Positions 9,928 to 18,013 of a stretch of 64,000 nucleotides of DNA are shown piece after piece. The position numbers were made by a program, and so were the translations under genes. The DNA comes from Proteocatella sp051653405 (GTDB lineage: Bacteria; Bacillota; Clostridia; Peptostreptococcales; Filifactoraceae). Location: NCBI GenBank assembly GCA_051653405.1, contig JBOFWC010000029.1, forward strand, positions 1 through 64,000. Reading direction: 5' to 3'. Every line of letters begins with the position of its first letter. Position 1 is the first letter of the stretch. The notes beneath the pieces were generated by a model. It ran no database searches. It had not been told where the DNA came from and saw only the letters and a list, made by a program, of their open reading frames with translations.

Positions 9928-9956
9928 TAGAACCTCCCTTATTTTAAATTATTTCA

Positions 9957-9996
9957 AAAATTGCGTGTGCTAATAATATTTTGCACACGCAATTTT
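9957..9996 (-). promoter_or_regulatory. Strong stem-loop between mglB and mglA
   Basis: A perfect 14-base-pair stem (9957-9970 with 9983-9996) encloses a 12-base AT loop. On the minus-strand transcript it lies 26 bases after the mglB stop. Placed between the binding-protein gene and the rest of an operon, such hairpins commonly protect or partly terminate the message so that binding protein is made in excess. That role is inferred. Confidence 0.75.
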
Positions 9997-10022
9997 ATGT
10001 TTAGTTGATATATTATCTATAA

Positions 10023-11012
10023 TTATTCAGCAATTTTTACATAGTCTACCATATATTTTTTCTCTAAAGCCTCGCCTTTAGCAGCCATAGCAGCAGCATC
10101 AGCAGCTTGATGAGCTTGGCCTATATGGTCATTTAGAACTGTTCCTGTCATTGTACCTTCTTTAACCATTTGTTGAGCTTCTTCAAGTGCATCAACTCCA
10201 ACAAGTGCTATATCTTTTCCAACAGTACGACCACTAGCAGCTATAGCTTGAGCAGCACCAAGTGCCATAGCATCATTATTACAGAATATAACATCTACTT
10301 CATTTCCAAATTGAGTAAGGGCAGTGTTTGCAAGCTCTTGACCTTTAGCTTGATCCCAATCTCCACGTTGCTCAAATAATTTATTTACTTTTAGGCCAGC
10401 ATCAGTAAGCGCTTTTATAGAGAATTCTGTTCTATATTGAGCATCTACGTTTTCTGGATCACCCATTATCATAACATAGTCTACTACGCCGTTTCCATTG
10501 TAGTCTCCTTTATTTTCAAGGTTAGCAATTATTTCACCTTGGAAAGTTCCTGATTGACGAGCATCTGCACCAACATATGAAGCTTTGTCATAAGTAGCAA
10601 GATCTTCTTCTGAAGGTTCACGGTTTATAAATACTACAGGAATATCTGCCGCTTTAGCAGCTTCAATAACAGTAGTTGCCGCAGAAGCTTGAACTAGATT
10701 TACTATAAGTACATCTACACCATCTGCAATAAAAGTATTAACCTGGTTAGTTTGCTCAGCCTGGTCATTTTTTCCATCTACGACAGTTACATCATATTTA
10801 GTTCCATCAGAAGACATATCTTCTTCAAGATATTTTTCTAATTCCTGACGATAAAGTGTCATAAAGTTATCATCAAACTTGTAAATACAAACACCGACTT
10901 TTACTGCATCACCGCTAGCTTCCTCAGTTGGAGCTGCTTCTTGACTTCCGCCACATCCTGCAAGTGTAAAAATTAAAACAGAAGCAAGAATCATTGAAAG
11001 TATTTTCTTCAT
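10023..11012 (-). CDS. mglB: Galactose/glucose-binding lipoprotein
   Basis: 329 residues. A lipoprotein signal with lipobox LAGC is followed by GGSQ, then a periplasmic-binding-protein fold of the sugar class (Peripla_BP_4). Segments such as VVFINREP, YVGADARQSG, FCNNDAMALGAAQA and VGVDALEEA match MglB sugar and hinge regions. The lipid-anchored protein captures galactose and delivers it to MglAC. The start has AAGGAGAG. It is the first gene of the mgl-gal operon. Confidence 0.93.
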   Translation of the reverse strand: MKKILSMILASVLIFTLAGCGGSQEAAPTEEASGDAVKVGVCIYKFDDNFMTLYRQELEKYLEEDMSSDGTKYDVTVVDGKNDQAEQTNQVNTFIADGVDVLIVNLVQASAATTVIEAAKAADIPVVFINREPSEEDLATYDKASYVGADARQSGTFQGEIIANLENKGDYNGNGVVDYVMIMGDPENVDAQYRTEFSIKALTDAGLKVNKLFEQRGDWDQAKGQELANTALTQFGNEVDVIFCNNDAMALGAAQAIAASGRTVGKDIALVGVDALEEAQQMVKEGTMTGTVLNDHIGQAHQAADAAAMAAKGEALEKKYMVDYVKIAE

Positions 11013-11081
11013 AATATCTCTCCTTTTTGTCTGTTAAATTTACCAGGTACGATATGTATCTGATGTTAAAAGATATCGATT

Positions 11082-11095
11082 TGCAAACGTTACCT
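11082..11095 (-). promoter_or_regulatory. LacI/GalR- or CcpA-type operator downstream of the mglB promoter
   Basis: TGCAAACGTTACCT has the central AACGTT core of LacI-family operators and also resembles a catabolite-responsive element (cre), with mismatches at three positions. It lies just after the -10 box, where a bound repressor would block early transcription. No LacI-family gene is in the window. Confidence 0.55.
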
Positions 11096-11104
11096 TTTGT
11101 TTAG

Positions 11105-11133
11105 ATATTATCATAAGCATGATAAAAGGTCAA
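11105..11133 (-). promoter_or_regulatory. Sigma-A promoter for the mgl-gal operon
   Basis: On the minus strand, TTGACC (11128-11133), a 17-base spacer and TAATAT (11105-11110), about 93 bases before the mglB start codon. Confidence 0.75.
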
Positions 11134-11234
11134 TTATTTATTCACCTTTAAAAAGGAATTTTGCAGAAAATTCTCTATTGTGAATATATTTATTCTTAAA
11201 TAATGTTAATCGAGTTATATAAGCTATTTAAAGC

Positions 11235-11263
11235 TTACAATATAAGCTCAAAAATGATATAAT
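11235..11263 (+). promoter_or_regulatory. Sigma-A promoter for the small lipoprotein and cysS
   Basis: TTACAA (11235-11240), 17-base spacer, TATAAT (11258-11263). It is divergent from the mglB promoter. Confidence 0.65.
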
Positions 11264-11315
11264 AATATAGATAACTTTTAATTTATGGAATTAATAGTTT
11301 AAGGAGAAAAAGCGC

Positions 11316-11408
11316 ATGAAAAAATACAGTTGTATTATGATTGGAAGTTTTGTGCTACTTTTAACAGCAGTTGGGTGTAGCAGCACTTATGACAATAGAA
11401 GAAAATAA
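11316..11408 (+). CDS. 30-residue lipoprotein-like peptide
   Basis: An ATG with a good AAGGAG site (11301-11306) opens a 30-codon frame: a lysine start (MKKY), a hydrophobic stretch (about residues 7-19), a lipobox-like TAVGC with Cys at residue 21, then a nine-residue polar tail ending NRRK. This is the shape of a tiny lipoprotein, like those often missed in annotation. It stops 36 bases before cysS and probably shares its transcript. No family recognised. It could also be a remnant or a leader peptide. Confidence 0.55.
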   Translation: MKKYSCIMIGSFVLLLTAVGCSSTYDNRRK

Positions 11409-11444
11409 TATATTTACTAAGGAAAAATAGGAGGAAATAGAAGT

Positions 11445-12839
11445 ATGAAGCTTTACAATACACTTACTAGACAAAAAGAAGAATTTGTACCGATTGAAGA
11501 AAATAAGGTCAAGATGTATTCATGTGGACCAACAGTATATAACTATTTTCATATAGGGAATGCAAGACCCTTTATAATGTTTGATCTTTTAAGAAATTAC
11601 CTTATATATATAGGGTATGAAGTTACATTTGTACAAAATTTTACAGATGTGGATGATAAAATAATAAAAAGAGCTAACGAAGAAGGGATAAGTCCTTTTG
11701 AAGTAGCAGATAAATATATAGACGAATATTTTAAAGATGCAGATGGGCTTGGAATAAAAAGAGCAGATGTTCATCCGAGAGTAACTGAAAATATAAAAGA
11801 AATAATAGAATTTATAGCAGAACTTGTAGAAAAAGGATATGCATATGAAGCTTCTGGAGATGTATATTTTGATACTCAAAAATTTAAAGAGTATGGAAAA
11901 CTTTCACGTCAAAACCTGGCAGAACTAAACCTAGGGGCAAGAATAGAAGTAAATGAAGATAAGAAACATCCAATGGATTTTGCACTTTGGAAGAAGAAAA
12001 AAGAAGGCGAAATAGGCTGGGATTCTCCTTGGAGTGAAGGAAGACCAGGGTGGCATATAGAGTGTTCTGTTATGAGTAGAAGATATCTTGGAGATACTAT
12101 AGATATTCACTCAGGCGGTCAGGATTTAATATTCCCACATCATGAGAATGAGATAGCTCAAAGTGAAGCTAGATCAGGAAAACCATTTGCAAACTTCTGG
12201 GTTCATAATGGATATATAAATATAGACAATCAGAAAATGAGTAAATCGCTAAATAACTTCTTTACAGTAAGAGAAATATCTGAAGAAATGGATTTAGAAA
12301 TTGTACGTTTCTTTATGTTGAGTGCACATTACAGAGGCCCAGTAAATTATAGTAAAGAGCTTCTTGACCAAGCAAAAGCAGGGATGACAAGACTTTATAA
12401 CTCTAAAAATAGAATGGAATTTTTGATTTCAAATGCAGAAGGAAACTTAAAAACGGATGAATTAGAAAATGTTGGAAAACTTCCTGAGTTTAAAGCTCAG
12501 TTTATTGGTGCTATGGATGACGATTTAAATACTGCAGATGCTATAACGGCTATATTTGAACTTGTATCATTTATAAACACTACAGCAAATGAAGCAAGTT
12601 CAAAGGAATATGTAGAAAAATGCCTTGAATTATTTAATGAGCTTACTGGAGTGCTTAATATAATACAACTTAAAGATGAAGTTGATGAAGCTAAAATTAA
12701 TGAGCTTATAGAGCAAAGAACTGCGGCAAAGAAGAATAAAGATTTTGCACAGGCGGATAAGATAAGAGATGATCTAAAAGAAATGGGTATAGAATTACTT
12801 GATACAAGACAGGGTACAACATGGACGAAAATAAAGTAG
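11445..12839 (+). CDS. cysS: Cysteinyl-tRNA synthetase
   Basis: A 464-residue class I synthetase that charges tRNA-Cys. It has the HIGH-type motif FHIGNARP, the KMSKS loop, and zinc-ligand positions in SCGPTVY, WHIECS and the HHENE segment. Length is normal. The start has an AGGAGG site. The 3' end overlaps mrnC by 19 bases, a common Firmicute arrangement. No T-box leader was recognised upstream. Confidence 0.97.
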   Translation: MKLYNTLTRQKEEFVPIEENKVKMYSCGPTVYNYFHIGNARPFIMFDLLRNYLIYIGYEVTFVQNFTDVDDKIIKRANEEGISPFEVADKYIDEYFKDADGLGIKRADVHPRVTENIKEIIEFIAELVEKGYAYEASGDVYFDTQKFKEYGKLSRQNLAELNLGARIEVNEDKKHPMDFALWKKKKEGEIGWDSPWSEGRPGWHIECSVMSRRYLGDTIDIHSGGQDLIFPHHENEIAQSEARSGKPFANFWVHNGYINIDNQKMSKSLNNFFTVREISEEMDLEIVRFFMLSAHYRGPVNYSKELLDQAKAGMTRLYNSKNRMEFLISNAEGNLKTDELENVGKLPEFKAQFIGAMDDDLNTADAITAIFELVSFINTTANEASSKEYVEKCLELFNELTGVLNIIQLKDEVDEAKINELIEQRTAAKKNKDFAQADKIRDDLKEMGIELLDTRQGTTWTKIK

Positions 12840-13228
12840 TAAGAGTTCCACTTTCAGCTATGAATCCTATAGTACTTGCATATATAGGAGATGGGGCATA
12901 TGAACTTTTAGTTAGAAAGAAAATGGTAGAACTTTATCCTAATGATAAGATTCAAAGTCTTCACAAAAAAACTGTAGCTTTTGCTAAAGCAGCAAGTCAG
13001 GCAAAGATTGTAAGAACACTAAGAGAGCAGGATTTTTTTTCGGAAGAAGAATGGAACTGGGTAAAAAGGGGAAGAAATCAGCAGTCTATACCACCTAAAA
13101 ATGCAGTAATGTCAGAATACAGATATGCAACAGGCTTTGAAACCTTGATTGGATTTTTAGAACTAAGTGAACAAAAACATAGGATTGAGGAGATTGTGGA
13201 TAGAGCATTTGAGATAATAAATCTCTAG
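12821..13228 (+). CDS. mrnC: Mini-ribonuclease III
   Basis: A 135-residue RNase III catalytic domain without a double-stranded-RNA-binding domain, as in Mini-III, which matures 23S rRNA ends. It shows the acidic motif AYIGDGAYELLVR, the helix QSLHKKTVAFAKAASQA and the RGRNQQS segment typical of the family. It starts inside the 3' end of cysS, so translation is probably coupled. Confidence 0.93.
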   Translation: MDENKVVRVPLSAMNPIVLAYIGDGAYELLVRKKMVELYPNDKIQSLHKKTVAFAKAASQAKIVRTLREQDFFSEEEWNWVKRGRNQQSIPPKNAVMSEYRYATGFETLIGFLELSEQKHRIEEIVDRAFEIINL

Positions 13229-13392
13229 TTTGATTTTAATAAGGTTTTGATACTGATTAGGAGGGGAAGACTAACTATATGAAGTCAAGAGAAAAATAGC
13301 AAAAAGTTAGTTTGAAGTAAAAAAGAATTTTGATTAGAAACATGGGCATGGCAAACAGAACAACGTAGTTGCTCAAAGTTAGAATGAATCAA

Positions 13393-14571
13393 TTAATATT
13401 GTGGCAAATAGGAACGATTATTCTTCAATAAAGAATGTATCAATCTAATTAGCTTCTTTCCAGTGTGACTTATAGCAACATAATAATGCTTACCTTGAGC
13501 TTGTTTGTTAGAAAGATAGTTCTTAAATGTAATATCTCTCATCGCAACAAGACGAACAGCTTGTAAAATAGCCCAACGTAAATAGGTCGATCCTCGCTTT
13601 ACCATGGGTGTATGTGAAGCATTAAACTTACCAGATTGGTAAGTGGAAGGCTCCATACCTGCAAAAGCTAGCAGTTTAGCTGGATTAGAGAATCTCTGAA
13701 TGTCGCCGATTTCAGCTAATATAATAGCTCCTAAAGTAAACGATATACCAGGTATCGACATAATAGGCGAATTGAGTTCTTGCATAACTAGCTTGATTTG
13801 AGCATCAAGGGCATCAATTTCAGCTTGTATAGACTTAACTAATCGTATTGTTTGTTGAAGTTCGAAGCTAACTGAACGACTTGAAGAACCAATTGAATTC
13901 GCAGCAATATTTCTAAAAGCAATCGCCTTGTCTTTGCCATATTTGCCTTTGGACGCTTTAGATAGAAGGCTGGTGAGCTTTGTTAGATGGCAACTTGAAA
14001 TATCAGTTGGAGATGGTAGCTCTAAAAGCACAGCATAAGAAGAAGCTTGATGAATAGACCAAACTAATGAAGGTAATTCAGGAAAAATAATATCAACCAA
14101 ACGACTAATTGAAATTTTTAAGCGTGAGCGATATCCAACCATACGAAAACGGTGTCTAGTTAGTGACTTTAGCTCAGAAATTTGGTATGATACTGGTGAA
14201 TAGGATTTAGAATCATCAGTAAAAAGCATAGAAGCAATCACTTTCGCATCTGTTTTGTCCGTTTTAGTTTTTCGAAGAGTATGGGCTTTACGAAAAAGAT
14301 TGGTTGATAAGGGATTCAAGGTTGTGACTTGGAAACCTTTAGAAATCAGAAAGTTAGTGATATTTGTGCTGTAATGACCTGTTGATTCTAGTCCTATTTT
14401 TACGTTAGAAATGTCTTTTGAATCCAAAGCCAAATAGATAGATTCAATTAGAGAATCAAAGCCTATCTTTGAGTTTTCAATACGTAAAGAATCATTATGG
14501 ACTACGCCATCAGAGCCTAGAATACAGCAATCATGTTTGTTTTTAGCGACATCGATACCTACGAATAACAT
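13393..14571 (-). CDS. IS110-family transposase (DEDD recombinase)
   Basis: 392 residues. The N-terminal RuvC-like DEDD domain has GIDVAKNKHD (first Asp), GLESTGHY (Glu) and KTDKTDAKVIA (the two Asp). A C-terminal Tnp domain has IPGISFTLGAIILAEIGD and GMEPSTYQSGKF with the serine region. The start at 14571 has an AAAGGAG site; a longer start at 14643 is rejected. The frame is intact, so the element may be active. Recent work shows that IS110 recombinases use a structured bridge RNA encoded in the non-coding end. Confidence 0.93.
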   Translation of the reverse strand: MLFVGIDVAKNKHDCCILGSDGVVHNDSLRIENSKIGFDSLIESIYLALDSKDISNVKIGLESTGHYSTNITNFLISKGFQVTTLNPLSTNLFRKAHTLRKTKTDKTDAKVIASMLFTDDSKSYSPVSYQISELKSLTRHRFRMVGYRSRLKISISRLVDIIFPELPSLVWSIHQASSYAVLLELPSPTDISSCHLTKLTSLLSKASKGKYGKDKAIAFRNIAANSIGSSSRSVSFELQQTIRLVKSIQAEIDALDAQIKLVMQELNSPIMSIPGISFTLGAIILAEIGDIQRFSNPAKLLAFAGMEPSTYQSGKFNASHTPMVKRGSTYLRWAILQAVRLVAMRDITFKNYLSNKQAQGKHYYVAISHTGKKLIRLIHSLLKNNRSYLPQY

Positions 14572-14584
14572 AGAAAACAACTCC

Positions 14585-14765
14585 TTTATAATAAATTTGA
14601 TACTACGTTCCACGAACTCTATGTTAAATGTATCCTTGCTCAATATAAAACGTCTATGCGTTATCTAACTAATCAACAATTAAACATAGAGCCATGGTTA
14701 GAGCCTTTACGAACCAGTCAGCGAAGCTGCTGTAGGAGGTCACACTAATCCATAGCATCTAGTTA
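14585..14765 (-). ncRNA. Candidate bridge RNA region of the IS110 element
   Basis: About 180 non-coding bases lie upstream of the transposase start, the position of the bridge RNA in IS110-group elements. Inverted pairs are visible: CTCTATGTTAA near 14620 with a near complement ending CATAGAG near 14693, and short stems around 14700-14740 including CAGC/GCTG. The assignment rests on position and pairing only; guide loops were not verified. Confidence 0.4.
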
Positions 14766-14834
14766 AATTATAGTAAATAAAAAAAGAAATGGAAACTTAG
14801 AATTTACTATGTTTTCATTATACAAGGAGGTCTG

Positions 14835-15398
14835 ATGGAGACTATTTTACATTATGATTTTAAGATACTGGATTTTATACAACTAAACATAACAAATCCA
14901 GTGTTAGATAAGCTGATGGTTATGTTCACATATCTTGGAAGCGGGGGAGCTATATGGATAATATTAACCCTTATGCTTTTGATATTTGTGAAAAATAAGA
15001 AATATGGATTAGCTATGGCATTGTCATTAATACTGTGTTTATTAATAGGGAATATAACATTAAAACCACTTATTGGAAGAATAAGACCGTGCGACATAAA
15101 CGATACAGTAAATCTTTTAATAAGTAGGCCGGATGATGCATCATTTCCATCAGGACATGCGATGTCATCTTTTGCAGCCGCAGTATCACTACTTTACTAT
15201 AATAAGAAGATTGGAGTAGTTGCGCTTATATTAGCTTCGATAATATCGTTCTCAAGATTATATCTTTATGTACATTATCCTACAGATATTCTTGCAGGTA
15301 TTATTATAGGAGTAGCTATAGCAATAGTATCTCAATACCTAATTAATAGTTACTATAAAAGAAAAAATTCAATGACTATAGATAGATATACAAGATGA
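14835..15398 (+). CDS. PAP2-superfamily membrane phosphatase
   Basis: 187 residues with about five membrane helices and the three acid-phosphatase motifs: KPLIGRIRP, PSGHAMS and SRLYLYVHYPTD. Relatives include undecaprenyl-diphosphate phosphatase (BcrC) and phosphatidylglycerol-phosphate phosphatases, so a role recycling lipid carrier or making phospholipid is likely; the exact substrate cannot be told. The start has an AAGGAGG site. The original upstream context is interrupted by the IS110 element. Confidence 0.87.
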   Translation: METILHYDFKILDFIQLNITNPVLDKLMVMFTYLGSGGAIWIILTLMLLIFVKNKKYGLAMALSLILCLLIGNITLKPLIGRIRPCDINDTVNLLISRPDDASFPSGHAMSSFAAAVSLLYYNKKIGVVALILASIISFSRLYLYVHYPTDILAGIIIGVAIAIVSQYLINSYYKRKNSMTIDRYTR

Positions 15399-15437
15399 TT
15401 ATGTGTTAAAAAAGAATAGTAATTAAAGCTGCAATTT

Positions 15438-15486
15438 ACGAAGAGGTACTCTTAATTTTTATTTAAGAATATCTCTTCGTTTTATT
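15438..15486 (+). terminator. Terminator after the PAP2 gene
   Basis: A stem of about 18 base pairs with G-U pairs (15438-15456 with 15463-15480) is followed by a T-rich run. Confidence 0.75.
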
Positions 15487-15542
15487 TTATTTATAAAATT
15501 GATAAGTTTCATTTCAATTAAAAATTTTTTAGAATTTTACTA

Positions 15543-15596
15543 TTGACTTCTTTGTTTTACAAGTGTAAAATAAATTGCAGTTAGACAATTGTAAAA
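15543..15596 (+). promoter_or_regulatory. blaI-type promoter with two operators
   Basis: TTGACT (15543-15548), 17-base spacer, TAAAAT (15566-15571). A near-palindrome TTTTACAAGTGTAAAA (15555-15570) covers the spacer and -10, and a related TTAGACAATTGTAAAA lies at 15581-15596. Both carry the TACA/TGTA core of BlaI/MecI operators. This fits autorepression of the regulator-protease pair. Confidence 0.75.
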
Positions 15597-15609
15597 CAAA
15601 GGGGAGACT

Positions 15610-15984
15610 ATGGAAAAAAATATAAAAATACCAGATGCAGAACTCGAAATAATGATGATTATATGGGATTCGAACTGTGGTGTAACTAGCGAAGATATAA
15701 TGAAAAAGCTGGAAGGAAAGAAGACTTGGAAGCGAACCACTGTTTTAAAATTTTTAAGCCGGCTTACGGAAAGAGGATTCCTTTCTGTAGATAAAAATTT
15801 AAAAACAAATATATATTATCCGTTAATAAAACAGGATGAATATTTAGAATATGAATGTAAAAATTTTTTAGAAAGAATATGTCAAAACTCTGTTAAAAAA
15901 TTGGTGGCTACATTATACAGCAGTAAGTCTATTTCAGAAGAAGATTTAGCTGAACTTAAAGAGTTTATTGATAAGGAACAATAA
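15610..15984 (+). CDS. BlaI/MecI-family transcriptional repressor
   Basis: A 124-residue winged-helix repressor (Penicillinase_R). N-terminal PDAELEIMMIIWDSN and the recognition-helix region WKRTTVLKFLSRLTERGFL fit BlaI/MecI, and the C-terminal helices serve for dimerisation. In the family the repressor is inactivated by proteolysis set off by a partner M56 membrane protease, which is the next gene here. It probably represses its own operon through the paired operators upstream. A beta-lactamase target is not present. Confidence 0.9.
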   Translation: MEKNIKIPDAELEIMMIIWDSNCGVTSEDIMKKLEGKKTWKRTTVLKFLSRLTERGFLSVDKNLKTNIYYPLIKQDEYLEYECKNFLERICQNSVKKLVATLYSSKSISEEDLAELKEFIDKEQ

Positions 15985-15985
15985 T

Positions 15986-17449
15986 ATGTTTGAGAATATG
16001 ATTTTAATATCAATACTTGTGTCATTTATAATAATGTTATTGATAGCGTCAGATAAAATTTTTAATATAAAATATAGTGCAAAATATAGATATATTATAT
16101 GGATTATTATAGCAGTAAGATTAATAATACCGTTTCAATTGGACGTTCAAAATAGTGTAGTTGTTGAGCTTCCAATTCAAAATTTTACAGCCTATCAAGA
16201 TAATTATTCAAATGAAGCACTAAAATATGATAATTTAGCTAAAGAACAGAATTTAAATTTTAAGAATAATAAGCAGATATCATTAAAAGAAAGCCTAGAA
16301 CTTATTTGGAGTTTTGGGTTTGCGATGTTTTTGATATTCCATATATTTAGTTATTCTAAATTTAAGAAAAATGTAAATAGATGGAGTAGGCTTTTGGATA
16401 TTGAATTTGATATACCTGTGTATATATGTCCTAAAATAGATACCCCTATGTTAGTAGGGCTATTTAAACCCAAGATTTTAATTCCAAGACAAACTTACAG
16501 TAAACTAGAAATAGATACAGTTTTAGAACATGAGAGAGTTCACTTTATAAGAAAAGATTTATGGATAAAAGTAATATTTATAATTGCAAATGCAGTGCAC
16601 TGGTTTAATCCCATCGTTTATATAATGGTAAATAGAGCTAATTGGGATATGGAGCTGTCATGTGATGATAAGGTTATTTTAGATAAGAATTTAGATTTTA
16701 AAAAAGCGTATTCTAATATAATATTACATTTTGCAAGTTCAAATAAAATAAATGCACTTACGACGCAATTTAGTGGAGGAAAGAAAGATATGAAGAAAAG
16801 ACTTGAAAATATATTTGATAAAAATATAAAAAAATCTGGCTTATTATTAGTAACTATAATAAGCGTAACATTAATGGGAAGCAGCCTTGTAGGATGTAGA
16901 ACATCAAGCAATGAGGCAAATATGGAAATTGAAGGTATGCCAAAAACGGTAAAAGGAATTTTAGCAGAAACAGAAAAAAATGCAGAACTAGAAAACCTTA
17001 TAAAAGATACCTTTCAAATTCCAGAAGAATATTTAGCTGATACAAAATATTATTATAATAATATAGATTTAAATGATGATGGAAATGATGAGATAATTGC
17101 AGTCGCAATTGGAATGTACACAAGCGGAACGGGTGGAGATTCAGCAATTATAGCATCTAAAAAAGGTGATAAATTAGAAGTAATCCAAAGCTTAAGTTTA
17201 GTACATGAACCAATTATAGTAAGTGATGATATGACAAATGGATATAAGGATATAATTGTACCTAATTATGGTGGAGGAGCAGATGCGAAAGAGCCATATA
17301 AGGTGCTAAAAAATACTGATGGAAAGTACAGTGATATAAATGATTCTGATGGAATCAGTGATATATCAAACATAAGCGGAACTGCAATTATTGCAAATGA
17401 TATAGTAAAAGACATACAAGAATCTAAAGCCCTTTCACTTGAACCATAA
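15986..17449 (+). CDS. M56-family membrane metalloprotease with atypical sensor domain
   Basis: 487 residues from an ATG two bases after the repressor stop, with AAGGA before it. The N-terminal half has several membrane helices and the zinc motif in VLEHERVHF (HExxH), plus HWFNPIVY, as in BlaR1/MecR1. A further membrane segment near residue 290-310 ends with SLVGC. The outer C-terminal domain is not a penicillin-binding domain: it has a DLNDDGNDE calcium-type loop, then GTGGDSAIIASKKGDKLEVIQ-like strands resembling an FG-GAP/VCBS-type fold. It likely senses a different signal and cleaves or triggers loss of the adjacent repressor. Confidence 0.82.
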   Translation: MFENMILISILVSFIIMLLIASDKIFNIKYSAKYRYIIWIIIAVRLIIPFQLDVQNSVVVELPIQNFTAYQDNYSNEALKYDNLAKEQNLNFKNNKQISLKESLELIWSFGFAMFLIFHIFSYSKFKKNVNRWSRLLDIEFDIPVYICPKIDTPMLVGLFKPKILIPRQTYSKLEIDTVLEHERVHFIRKDLWIKVIFIIANAVHWFNPIVYIMVNRANWDMELSCDDKVILDKNLDFKKAYSNIILHFASSNKINALTTQFSGGKKDMKKRLENIFDKNIKKSGLLLVTIISVTLMGSSLVGCRTSSNEANMEIEGMPKTVKGILAETEKNAELENLIKDTFQIPEEYLADTKYYYNNIDLNDDGNDEIIAVAIGMYTSGTGGDSAIIASKKGDKLEVIQSLSLVHEPIIVSDDMTNGYKDIIVPNYGGGADAKEPYKVLKNTDGKYSDINDSDGISDISNISGTAIIANDIVKDIQESKALSLEP

Positions 17450-17492
17450 TAAAGTTTGAAGATAAAAGTAAGAAAAAATAATAAAAAACAAT

Positions 17493-17556
17493 AAAAAGCG
17501 ACAAAATGATACACCATGTCAAGCTAGCAGGGAAATATCATTTTGTCGCTTTTTTA
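17493..17556. terminator. Bidirectional terminator between the M56 gene and fabZ
   Basis: A perfect 19-base-pair stem (17493-17511 with 17536-17554) with a 24-base loop, A-run on one side and T-run on the other, between convergent genes. Confidence 0.85.
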
Positions 17557-17572
17557 TAAAAATAACTTTAAT

Positions 17573-18013
17573 TTAGCCTATAGCAAACATAAGTTCACAT
17601 TGGCAAGCTAACTTATCCTCTACATAAGCTTTGGCCTTAGCTTTACCGATATTTCGCTTTATAGTAGTCATCTCTACTTCTAATCTTAAAAGATCACCAG
17701 GAACTACTTTTTGACGGAATTTTGCGTTTTCAATTCCAGCGAAGAATGCGATTTTTCCTTTGAACTGTTCCATAGAAAGTACCGCTACAGCACCTGTTTG
17801 AGCAAGAGCTTCTATTATAAGTACTCCGGGCATTACAGGTTCTTGAGGGAAGTGACCTGCAAAAAATGGCTCGTTAAAAGTTACTGCTTTATAACCTACT
17901 GCTTTTCCATTTTCTATGTCAAGTTCAGTTATTTTATCTATTAAAAGAAATGGGGTTCTGTGAGGGATTATACTTTGTATTTCTTTTATCCCATAAGGTA
18001 GAGTCATTTCCAT
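17573..18013 (-). CDS. fabZ: 3-hydroxyacyl-ACP dehydratase
   Basis: 146-residue hotdog-fold dehydratase of fatty acid elongation. Motif HRTPFLLIDK and the active-site segment GHFPQEPVMPGVLIIEALAQ carry the catalytic His and Glu. The ATG overlaps the fabG stop by one base (TAATG), so translation is coupled. It is the last gene of the fab operon in the window. Confidence 0.95.
   Translation of the reverse strand: MEMTLPYGIKEIQSIIPHRTPFLLIDKITELDIENGKAVGYKAVTFNEPFFAGHFPQEPVMPGVLIIEALAQTGAVAVLSMEQFKGKIAFFAGIENAKFRQKVVPGDLLRLEVEMTTIKRNIGKAKAKAYVEDKLACQCELMFAIG

Larger units (their letters stand above)
13260..14770 (-). mobile_element. IS110-family insertion sequence (ends approximate)
   Basis: The transposase gene lies between mrnC and the PAP2 gene, with about 130 bases of non-coding DNA on its 3' side and about 190 on its 5' side. 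IS110 elements lack obvious inverted repeats, so the ends were estimated from flanking gene spacing. The 3' flank has a minus-strand TTGACT (13283-13288), which could serve as the -35 of a promoter rebuilt when the ends join. That is known for the family but not shown here. Confidence 0.6.

Noticed and set aside
11161..11444. T-box leader for cysS
   Set aside because: No specifier stem or TGGNACCGCG antiterminator sequence could be found.
13250..13330. Short reading frame ATGAAGTCAAGAGAAAAATAG after mrnC as a gene remnant
   Set aside because: Six codons only; it probably lies in the right end of the IS110 element.
15986..17449. BlaR1 beta-lactam receptor
   Set aside because: The protease half fits, but the outer domain has none of the SxxK-type penicillin-binding motifs.
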